Virus record (IMG/VR): IMGVR_UViG_3300047643_000077 | Location: 1 to 20,773 of that record | DNA: 20,773 nt | DNA from: a virus | Direction: 5' to 3' (one strand) | In this document: positions 12,557-19,606 of the stretch, piece after piece | Position numbering within the stretch: position 1 is the stretch's first letter | Layout of the letters: each line of letters opens with the position of its first letter | Program-made: the position numbers and the translations under genes | The notes under the pieces: generated by a model | Databases searched by the model: none | What the model saw: only the letters and a program-made list of their open reading frames with translations | Told to the model about the DNA's origin: nothing

Positions 12557-15138
12557 AAAGATTATTAACGATCATCTTTTTATTGTTATTTTCGGGAGTG
12601 TGTCTGGCCGATGATCTTGTGCCTTATTCTTTCCCGTTTACCGGAAAGTGGAATCCGACTGAAAACCCGATGTTGTTGGATGATTACGGATTGCAGGATA
12701 TTCAGAATCTTCGCAAATGGGGAAAACATTTCAGAGGCGTTAAGGGTCATAGCAAGATAAATACAGCGGCAATAACCACCACTGGATGGGGTGCTTCGCC
12801 TGCTATAGTTAATGGTTTTCATTTCCGAAAAGGTAATCCGGTGGAATCCCACATTTTTGCTCAGAGACATTACGGCTTTACGTTGTACAAATCGAATAAT
12901 ACAGCGGCAGTCCCTAATCAGGATACTTTCTCAACTTTCATTAATTCAATGGGGGATACCGTTAATTTTTCAAACGCGCCGGACGGCTCGATGGTCGCCC
13001 TCGACGGCACGACCAATTATATCTGGGGAGGGAATGAAGCACGCTGCGCTTCGTTTTTAAATTTTGACGCTGTTTCGTCATCATTCCTTTATGATTTCAC
13101 GACACAGGTTAATAACACCGCTGTCAATGCCAATAATATTGCGACTCTTACGGCGGATGCCAGCGGTAACACGTCTTTGTATATCGGCTCTATCAGGCCG
13201 TTGAAAGGCGTTAAGTTCTATATTCAAACAGCCAATACGACAACGGCCACAGCAGGGGTAAAAGAGTGGAATGGCACGGCGTGGAGTTCCGTTTCTTCTT
13301 TGGTTGACGGAACGGCTGTTTCCGGAAAGACTATGAATACGACCGGTGAAATATCATGGTCAAGCACGGTTTCAACGTCAAAGCTCACGGTCATCAATAA
13401 TATCGCACTGTATTATTACAAATTCACGTTTATCGGCATGCCAAGCGGCGTACAGGTTTCTTTTTGCACGGTTGACGCTCCGGTTCAGCCTATTGTGGAT
13501 ATCTGGGACGGCTCGGAGAGAACGCTTGTAGCCGGAGTAAATTATAATTCAACCAATGGCTATACAGACTATACAACAAGAATCCTGAAAAGGGATTATG
13601 ACCAAAACAACGGCAATACCTGGTGGAATTGGTATAAGGGCGGATCAGGAACAAGCGATTGCCTGATGCTGGCATTTACAGAGCCTGTTATGGGATTTGT
13701 AATTGAGTTCAATAACGGTTTTTACAACGGGAACGCTGGCGCGAACATGACGGTGCAGTATTGGAACGGTGCCGCATGGGTAAGTGTTTCTTCGTTGGTT
13801 GATGGTACGGCAGGAGGCACTTCTTTACAGCACAGCGGCAATGTCATGTGGCAGCAACAATCTCCTTCCTCTGAATTTCAGACTAAACTTAATCAGGAGG
13901 GACCGTTTTACTGGTATCGAATCTATTGGAGTGCTCCGATATCATCTAATCTTACAGCTGCCGGAGAGGTCAGGATTGATTATGTTGCCGGTATTCCATG
14001 TCAGAAGCAACTTCACCCTTACCGGTTTGCGGCCACGTGGCAGGGGCGCCTGTGGCTTTTCAACGATCAGGTACAATACAATAATTCGGCCATTTATACG
14101 GCACTTAATACTTCCAATGTTTTCAATGGGACGGATTCAGGGACGTTACAGTTCGGCGATCAGACACCGGTTATAGCCGCAGCCGCTATTTATAATATGT
14201 ATTATATGTACAACGGCCTTGAACAGCTTATCGTCACCAAAGAGAATGAAACATATCGCGTGACAGGCACAAAGCCGTCCGACTGGGTGGTGCAGAGAAT
14301 ATCCGCAAATGTCGGTTGCGTGGCTCCTCTTTCAATGGTGTCGGCTGACGTGACGGTTGTGGATAATGCCCGAAAGCATGTGGCTATATGGATGGGAGAC
14401 AAAGGCGTTTATATTTCCGACGGCGCAACAGTGACGCCAATTTCGGATGATATCAGATGTTATTTCAATCCTAACGATATCCGGTATATTCCGACGTCCA
14501 TGCAGTCAAAAAGCGTTGGTTGGTATGATCCGTCCATCAAGTCTTATAAACTTCTGATAGCCTCCGGAGCAGGGGCGACCACGTTAAACACGGAGCTGGA
14601 ATATTCCCTTCAATATCAGGAATGGACAAAGATTGTCCGGCAGATCGGCTCGGGTGGTGCGGCGAATAATCCCCTTCAATCCGGCTGGCAGGTTTACGAT
14701 ACTAACGGAATCAGCTACACCTATGGCGGCGATACCAACGGATTTATTTATCGGTTGGAAGATACAAACCGTTGGGACGGCACAAGCATAACGTCTTATT
14801 TAAAGACGAAAGACATTCTTCCCGAACCGTCCGCGCCGCTTTTGCATGACTCGACCATCGAATATCTTCAGGTGGCTTATCTTAAAAAGCAGACGGGTCA
14901 GATTACGATTCAGCATTTCGGGGACGGCACGGCTACCACCGATCAAATTAACGGACAATCTGGGCCGGCAAACATATCCGCGACTGACGCTTTAGGCTCC
15001 GGTTATAACACGCAGTCGGTTCTTCTGGGGCCGAATCTTTATCATTCGTTTTTATTTCAGGCCACAACCAATGTTGATGACGGTTTGGAATTGACCGGAT
15101 TTTCCTTCTATTACGATAAACACACGGCGATAAGGTAG
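12553..15138 (+). CDS. Large P22 gp10-like stopper/tail-hub protein with signal peptide and duplicated domain
   Basis: The product has 861 residues from ATG 12553, which overlaps the adaptor stop by four bases; no strong ribosome binding site is seen, so coupling is likely. The N-terminus MKRLLTIIFLLLFSGVCLA is a clear Sec signal peptide, cleavage after Ala19. Residues 23-160 form a beta-rich first domain. Two homologous domains follow at about 215-300 and 375-465, each with a WNG-AW-SVSSLVDGTA motif and a C-terminal aromatic FYWYRIYWS-type segment. From about 480 the sequence is propeller-like with GLEQLIVTKENETYRVTG, VAIWMGDKGVYISDG and ISDDIRCYFNP, which I associate with DNA-stabilisation/stopper proteins such as P22 gp10. 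It probably closes the portal channel and carries tail parts. The exported N-terminus does not fit this role easily. Confidence 0.72.
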   Translation: MKRLLTIIFLLLFSGVCLADDLVPYSFPFTGKWNPTENPMLLDDYGLQDIQNLRKWGKHFRGVKGHSKINTAAITTTGWGASPAIVNGFHFRKGNPVESHIFAQRHYGFTLYKSNNTAAVPNQDTFSTFINSMGDTVNFSNAPDGSMVALDGTTNYIWGGNEARCASFLNFDAVSSSFLYDFTTQVNNTAVNANNIATLTADASGNTSLYIGSIRPLKGVKFYIQTANTTTATAGVKEWNGTAWSSVSSLVDGTAVSGKTMNTTGEISWSSTVSTSKLTVINNIALYYYKFTFIGMPSGVQVSFCTVDAPVQPIVDIWDGSERTLVAGVNYNSTNGYTDYTTRILKRDYDQNNGNTWWNWYKGGSGTSDCLMLAFTEPVMGFVIEFNNGFYNGNAGANMTVQYWNGAAWVSVSSLVDGTAGGTSLQHSGNVMWQQQSPSSEFQTKLNQEGPFYWYRIYWSAPISSNLTAAGEVRIDYVAGIPCQKQLHPYRFAATWQGRLWLFNDQVQYNNSAIYTALNTSNVFNGTDSGTLQFGDQTPVIAAAAIYNMYYMYNGLEQLIVTKENETYRVTGTKPSDWVVQRISANVGCVAPLSMVSADVTVVDNARKHVAIWMGDKGVYISDGATVTPISDDIRCYFNPNDIRYIPTSMQSKSVGWYDPSIKSYKLLIASGAGATTLNTELEYSLQYQEWTKIVRQIGSGGAANNPLQSGWQVYDTNGISYTYGGDTNGFIYRLEDTNRWDGTSITSYLKTKDILPEPSAPLLHDSTIEYLQVAYLKKQTGQITIQHFGDGTATTDQINGQSGPANISATDALGSGYNTQSVLLGPNLYHSFLFQATTNVDDGLELTGFSFYYDKHTAIR

Positions 15139-15143
15139 GAACT

Positions 15144-15455
15144 ATGGATTATGATAATTTTATTCAATCCTTAAGGGATGCACGAACAGCAGCGCAGGCG
15201 CATGGTCGGCCTCTATCGGCAGAAGAAGCACAGGCGCAAACGCAGCCGATCTTCCAGCAGCAGGGAGCGCAACAGCTTCAAAGCCAGGCCTTGAACACTG
15301 ATTACGACCGGCTGGCGCAGGACCGCTGGCGGACGATGGCGATGATGAACGCGGCGGATCAGACGAACCGTAATATGTTGTGGCAGAATATGATCAAGAG
15401 TGGCGGATCACTTGCCATGATGAATTATTATAACAACCCATTCAAGGGGGATTAA
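15144..15455 (+). CDS. Small Gln/Ala-rich protein, paralogue of the next gene's N-terminus
   Basis: The product has 103 residues, with GTAGGA overlapping the previous stop as ribosome binding site. It is rich in Gln, Ala and Met and almost entirely helical. Its whole length aligns with the first 95 residues of the 15458 product: GRPLSAEEAQAQTQ against GKPLTDQETQGLTQ, RLAQDRWRTMAMMNAA against QLAQNRWATQAQIDAA, and SGGSLAMMNYYNN against TGGSMVGMNWLKN. The pair therefore arose by tandem duplication. Such soluble, low-complexity helical proteins after the stopper gene resemble the ejection proteins of short-tailed phages, which leave with the DNA and form a conduit into the cell. No enzyme motif is present; role inferred. 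Confidence 0.78.
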   Translation: MDYDNFIQSLRDARTAAQAHGRPLSAEEAQAQTQPIFQQQGAQQLQSQALNTDYDRLAQDRWRTMAMMNAADQTNRNMLWQNMIKSGGSLAMMNYYNNPFKGD

Positions 15456-15457
15456 AT

Positions 15458-16621
15458 ATGAATTTGGATTTATCAGGATTATTAAACGAAGCAAGGCGGC
15501 AGGCATTATTGACCGGAAAGCCTTTGACGGATCAGGAAACGCAGGGATTGACGCAGGGATGGCGAAACGCGACATTAAATTTGACCAATGAGCAGCGGCA
15601 GAATCAGCTTGCACAGGATCAACTGGCCCAAAACCGCTGGGCAACTCAGGCACAGATTGACGCGGCCGGAAAAGCGCAGAATAACCAAATGTTCGGAAAT
15701 CTGATCAATACGGGCGGTTCGATGGTGGGGATGAACTGGCTAAAAAATAAGCAGGCCGGAACGCCGGACAATTCCTTGATTTCAAAGGGATGGAGCGGCG
15801 CAAAGGATTTGTTTAATAATGGTATGGATAAAATGGGGAATCCGTTCGGATTCGGGACGCCTGCACCGACTCCCGATTATACGGGCATGGGCAGTTTAAG
15901 TATGCCTGCTGCTCCCGCAGAGGGAGGAATGCCGGGCGTGGGAGGCTCAGTTCCGGCTATGATTCCGGGTGCGGTTCCCAACGCGGCACCGGCAATAGGA
16001 GACGCCGGTAATTTTGCAGGGTCGTTATCTTTCAATCCGGCTCCGGCTGCGGATATTACATCTTCTTTGACTCCAACTGCCACACCTGCGATAGCTGATA
16101 TTGGCACTGATGTTGGTACAACCGCGACAACCGACACAGGAGCAGGTATGGGACTTGGCCCTTATGGGATGATAGCGGGTGCTTCCGACCTTGTTGATAG
16201 AAGTCTTGTTAGACCGGCGATTAAAGGTCTTGGAGACACTGGAAAGGTTGTAGAGGATATTCTTAATCCCCTTGGAGCGGTCCATGACCTTGTCGGTACA
16301 TGGATTTGTACGGCCACGGCCAAACATTCCACCATGACCCACGCCGAAGAATCGATCATGAGCAAACTAAGAACCTACGCTCAAAAGAATCATCTCGGAT
16401 GGTGGGATTCGTATTTTAAAAACGGCACTCGTCTGGTCAAGGAAATCGCCAGTCAGGAAGATGATTTGCCGAAGTTCTACGACAATATACGTAAAATTCT
16501 CGTAGAACCGGTTGTAATAACTTTTGACGCTGACCCTGAAAAAGCGTTCCAGATTTACCTTTTTATCACACAGACGCTATTCAAGGCATATATGCCGGAA
16601 TTTGAATTTAAGGAGAATTAA
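15458..16621 (+). CDS. Putative ejection protein with CFI-box-like C-terminal domain
   Basis: The product has 387 residues; AAGGGGG precedes the ATG. Residues 1-95 match the upstream small gene. Residues about 100-240 are Ala/Gly/Pro-rich and probably disordered (APTPDYTGMGSLSMPAAPAE). The C-terminus (about 280-380) is a helical domain beginning WICTATAKH, with LRTYAQKNHLGWWDSYFKNG and LVKEIASQ. This pattern recalls the CFI-box C-terminal domain of Desulfobacterota exoproteins (CFIATAxYG followed by LRxFRD and YYxxSP), though the match is loose. There is no signal peptide. Gene order and the flexible, helical nature suggest a DNA-ejection or internal virion protein; the C-terminal domain's function is unknown. 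Confidence 0.78.
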   Translation: MNLDLSGLLNEARRQALLTGKPLTDQETQGLTQGWRNATLNLTNEQRQNQLAQDQLAQNRWATQAQIDAAGKAQNNQMFGNLINTGGSMVGMNWLKNKQAGTPDNSLISKGWSGAKDLFNNGMDKMGNPFGFGTPAPTPDYTGMGSLSMPAAPAEGGMPGVGGSVPAMIPGAVPNAAPAIGDAGNFAGSLSFNPAPAADITSSLTPTATPAIADIGTDVGTTATTDTGAGMGLGPYGMIAGASDLVDRSLVRPAIKGLGDTGKVVEDILNPLGAVHDLVGTWICTATAKHSTMTHAEESIMSKLRTYAQKNHLGWWDSYFKNGTRLVKEIASQEDDLPKFYDNIRKILVEPVVITFDADPEKAFQIYLFITQTLFKAYMPEFEFKEN

Positions 16622-16623
16622 CA

Positions 16624-17355
16624 ATGGAATCTAACAACCCTTTTTATGTACCGCCTGCAATACCGGACATGAGCAATCAGGTTATGCAGTTCGGCGAAAT
16701 GGGAATCAAAAACGATCAGCTTGCCGCCCAGCGTGCCATAGAAATACAGAAGATGAATAACGAAAAGCAATATCAGGACACGATGGGTGCCGCTGCCACT
16801 ACAAGGGCTAATGCACAGACGGCGCACGTGCAGGCACAGACACCCCCGTCAAAACAAGACTGGAATCAGGATCAATTTGACAAACTAAAAACAAATCTTG
16901 CCATGAAAGGACTGTCTGTAGATTCACTGGATGCGGTTTTAACGCCTATTTCACAAATGGCGAATAATCCGGCCATGAAAAGAGGGGATGTGGCTAATGC
17001 TATTCAACAAAATTGGAGCAATCCAGTTGACCCCGCAGATCCATCAAAAGGTGCAACCGGATTTCAAACTGATTTGAATAATGGCCTGCAAACTAAAATC
17101 ATGTCTCTGGCGCAAAAAGCTGCGGGACTACAGGATAATGATCCGCATAAAAAACCGTTAATGGATCAAATCAATAAATTGCAGACTATTAAAGCGCAAT
17201 TCAATACGATAGGACCCGATGATGTGAAGGGGGCTTTTTTCCCAGATGTAGCTCAGGAAGAGGCAAATACGAAGGCGGCTCTCGAAGCGGGAAAATATAC
17301 AGCGAGAAATCAGACAATTGCGCCTGCCAGAAACGTTTCCAAAAACGCACCTTGA
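16624..17355 (+). CDS. Putative third ejection-type protein, possibly frameshifted at its 3' end
   Basis: The product has 243 residues from ATG 16624 with AAGGAG. The N-terminus (PFYVPPAIPDMSNQVMQFG) is followed by Gln/Ala-rich helices (AIEIQKMNNEKQYQDTMGAA) and a helical C-terminal half containing NQDQFDKLKTNLAMKGL and GVDSLDAV-like turns, then PHKKPLMDQINKLQTIKAQFN. There is no recognisable domain. It belongs to the same low-complexity group as the two genes before it. The frame ends at TGA 17353-17355 in CCT-TGA, but the +1 frame stays open to 17473 and looks coding. The annotated end may therefore be the product of an indel or of programmed +1 frameshifting; see the separate entry. Confidence 0.75.
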   Translation: MESNNPFYVPPAIPDMSNQVMQFGEMGIKNDQLAAQRAIEIQKMNNEKQYQDTMGAAATTRANAQTAHVQAQTPPSKQDWNQDQFDKLKTNLAMKGLSVDSLDAVLTPISQMANNPAMKRGDVANAIQQNWSNPVDPADPSKGATGFQTDLNNGLQTKIMSLAQKAAGLQDNDPHKKPLMDQINKLQTIKAQFNTIGPDDVKGAFFPDVAQEEANTKAALEAGKYTARNQTIAPARNVSKNAP

Positions 17356-17473
17356 TGCTTATTTAACAACGCCGCAAAGCAAAGAAAGTGCGAAAGCCGT
17401 ATCCACAAAACTATATTTCCCAATAGGCCTTTTTAATAAAGGCATGGAGGGGATAGAAAATTGGCAGTTTTGA
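17354..17473 (+). other. Coding-like +1-frame extension of the 16624 gene
   Basis: Beyond CCT-TGA (17350-17355), the frame one base later continues without a stop to TGA 17471-17473. It would add about 39 residues, including DAYLTTPQSKESAKAVSTK and YFPIGLFNKGMEGIENWQF. The codons look like the rest of the genome and no independent start with a ribosome binding site is seen. CCT-TGA is a plausible +1 slip site because a slow stop codon follows a proline codon; a simple indel is equally possible. The 44-bp repeat begins five bases after this alternative stop, as it does after the large terminase stop. Confidence 0.4.
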
Positions 17474-17556
17474 AAATATTTCCACCTCCGTCACTACGTG
17501 ATACCTCCGCCTGCGGCGGACAGATAAAGAAGGAGAGAGGTTTTGAAAATGGTTAA
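17461..17556 (+). CDS. Possible 31-residue peptide with PPPSLRDT motif, encoded across a repeat
   Basis: A TTG at 17461 is preceded by GGAGGGG (17446-17452) at normal spacing. It opens a frame of 31 codons that includes LKIFPPPSLRDTSACGG and ends in the first codons of the tail fibre gene. It parallels the 21-residue frame at 2533; the two share L-K-x-x-PPPSLRDT-x-A-x-GG, with only third-position changes in PPPSLRDT. It could be a micro-gene or a coincidental open frame of a mobile repeat. Translation is unproven. Confidence 0.25.
   Translation: MAVLKIFPPPSLRDTSACGGQIKKERGFENG
17479..17522 (+). repeat. 44-bp palindromic element, copy 2
   Basis: The second copy differs from the copy at 2551-2594 at nine of 44 positions. 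Hairpin TCAC-TAC-GTGA (17491-17501) replaces TCGC-TTC-GCGA with a compensated base pair, and CCGC-CT-GCGG (17507-17516) keeps its stem while the loop changes. It ends 26 bases before the tail fibre ATG. Confidence 0.75.
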
Positions 17557-19588
17557 ACGATATCTGATTTTCTTGGTGTGGCTGTTTATATTCCTTCCGA
17601 TTCCGGCAACTGCGGATTATCTTGTAGGGGGCGCGGCTAATTATCCATTCAGCGTTGATCCCGATCTGGGCTCATCGGATACAACGGTGAGCAGCCAGAA
17701 CGCCGTCAAATCGTATGCGGATAATCATTTTTGCCCTGTCAACGGGTATCTTATCACCACTCAGAATGTGCCGTCATTAACAAATTCTACAAATCTGGGG
17801 AGCCTTGCCAGCGGCCTTTTGAAAATGACTGTTTCGGGCGGAGCAGCCGTATTATCTACGGCCATACCGGGCACGGATTACATGACAAGCTGCCCAAGCG
17901 ATTCTTACGCCAGTTTATCATCGCATTATCTGATGTTGCAGAATGACGCGACTTTGCCGAATTCATTTAATCTGGGTTCGTTATCTACGGGACTTTTGAA
18001 GGTCATTGTTTCCGGCGGCGTGGCCGTTCCCTCGATTGCGGTGGACGGCGTGGATTATCTGACCATTGGCAGTTTGACGAATTACAATACTAATTTAATT
18101 TACTGGGCAAGTTTTATGCCTTCAAACGATGTTAAAACGCTCGTTAATGAGGCAAATATAGTAGAAATAAAAGCCTTTCTTGGTTATTATACTTCAGGCG
18201 ATACTATCTCAGGGACTTTTTCGGGTAATCTGATAGGCAATGTCAAGGGCAACGCTTCAACAGCCACGGCGTTTGCCGCAAACCCGACCTACTGCGCAGC
18301 CGGTTATGCTGCTTCGGGAGTGGACGTTTTAGGAAATGCAATTGGCTGCTGGCAGCCTATTGCATCAAATGCTAATTTATTATCTCTATCCGGCTTATCT
18401 TACGCCGCACCATCTTTTGTAAAAATGACTGGCGCGAATACATTTGCCATGGATACTGCCTTATATCAGCCTCTTTATCCGTTTACAATTACGGGCACAA
18501 GCGGCCATACTTATAATCTTGATAGTTTGCGCTCAGACGGATCATCATTCGATCCTGCAACGCCTGGGCCCATCGGCGGCACAACACCATCGACCATTAC
18601 CGGCACAACCATAACGGGATCATCTTTTGTTTCTTCATTGGGAAACGGTTATCATTATGGCGACTTTTCAAATACCGCCTCCTGCCCGACGCTGACAGGC
18701 GTTACAACGAATCCGTTATGCGTTAATAATAACAGCGGCAATCCGAAAATTCAGATATGGAATGGCTCTAACGCATGGGTGGATTACGGTAACGGTATAG
18801 GAAACGGATCGATCCTCGGCACGATAGCCGCGAGTTCAAATTATATTACCACCTCCGAAGGTGTGGCAAATACCATACAATCTTCAACCTGCACCATTGA
18901 TTCGGACGGCACCATGTTTTGTCCCGGCCATCCCTGGATTAATTACGTAACTTCGGCCTCAACGCCTGCTTCTTCATGGTGGATGGGCGAAGATGACACG
19001 ACAGGCTATTTCTGGTTTGGAACGGGAACAACTTACCTTACAGGTGGGCTGGTTTCTATCGATACATCAGGAAATGTGAATATCCCGACAGGCGCGAAAT
19101 ATAAAATAAACGGGACGGCACTTTCCGCAAGCGATGTCGGGGCGGCTCCGGCTACAGGTTCAACAAGCATTGTAACTATCGGCGCGGCGACTGCCACATC
19201 GCTTGCCGCGACAGGCGTGGTAGACGGACTGGTTAATATCGTACTATCTACGGCCACATCTGCAACGACTGTCAGCAGCACAACCTATAAGACCGCATAT
19301 TTTTTCAATCAGGGAAACAGCGCGGCAAATTCTATTTACACCCTTCCCACGGCGGCGGCAGGACTTCAATACTGCGTAAAAAATTATACGGGAATAACAC
19401 AAGTTTTGAAATTTAAAACTTCGGCAAGCGGCCAGTATATAGATTTAGGAGGAACGCTTTCCAGTTCCGGCGGTGGTGTTCAAACCGGAGGCGCTGCCGG
19501 TGACGGCATGTGTGTTATCGGAGTTGATACAACACATTGGGTAGCTTATTGCTCAGCAGGAACATGTTCATTCGTTATAAACTGGTAA
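17549..19588 (+). CDS. Tail fibre-like repeat protein with signal peptide
   Basis: The product has 679 residues from ATG 17549; a TTG at 17543 with AAGGAG is an alternative and would add two residues. The N-terminus MVKRYLIFLVWLFIFLPIPA followed by TA is a Sec signal peptide, cleavage after Ala22. SSQNAVKSYADNH (about 48-60) is a common tail-fibre motif. Two repeats follow, about residues 76-113 and 134-172, with NLGSL-x-x-GLLK-x-x-VSGG-A-V. Later come SGNLIGNVKGNASTATAFAA (about 225-245) and NPTYCAAGYAASG, also typical of phage fibres and bacterial fibre-like exoproteins. The C-terminus (about 560-679) is a compact beta domain with four Cys. It probably forms a trimeric receptor-binding fibre; the exported N-terminus is unusual for one. 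Confidence 0.78.
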   Translation: MVKRYLIFLVWLFIFLPIPATADYLVGGAANYPFSVDPDLGSSDTTVSSQNAVKSYADNHFCPVNGYLITTQNVPSLTNSTNLGSLASGLLKMTVSGGAAVLSTAIPGTDYMTSCPSDSYASLSSHYLMLQNDATLPNSFNLGSLSTGLLKVIVSGGVAVPSIAVDGVDYLTIGSLTNYNTNLIYWASFMPSNDVKTLVNEANIVEIKAFLGYYTSGDTISGTFSGNLIGNVKGNASTATAFAANPTYCAAGYAASGVDVLGNAIGCWQPIASNANLLSLSGLSYAAPSFVKMTGANTFAMDTALYQPLYPFTITGTSGHTYNLDSLRSDGSSFDPATPGPIGGTTPSTITGTTITGSSFVSSLGNGYHYGDFSNTASCPTLTGVTTNPLCVNNNSGNPKIQIWNGSNAWVDYGNGIGNGSILGTIAASSNYITTSEGVANTIQSSTCTIDSDGTMFCPGHPWINYVTSASTPASSWWMGEDDTTGYFWFGTGTTYLTGGLVSIDTSGNVNIPTGAKYKINGTALSASDVGAAPATGSTSIVTIGAATATSLAATGVVDGLVNIVLSTATSATTVSSTTYKTAYFFNQGNSAANSIYTLPTAAAGLQYCVKNYTGITQVLKFKTSASGQYIDLGGTLSSSGGGVQTGGAAGDGMCVIGVDTTHWVAYCSAGTCSFVINW

Positions 19589-19606
19589 TTAAATTAAGGA
19601 GAGATT

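Noticed and set aside
17350-17356. A -1 slip at the run of A residues before the stop of the 16624 gene
   Set aside because: The open downstream frame is +1, not -1, so an A-run -1 slip would not reach it.
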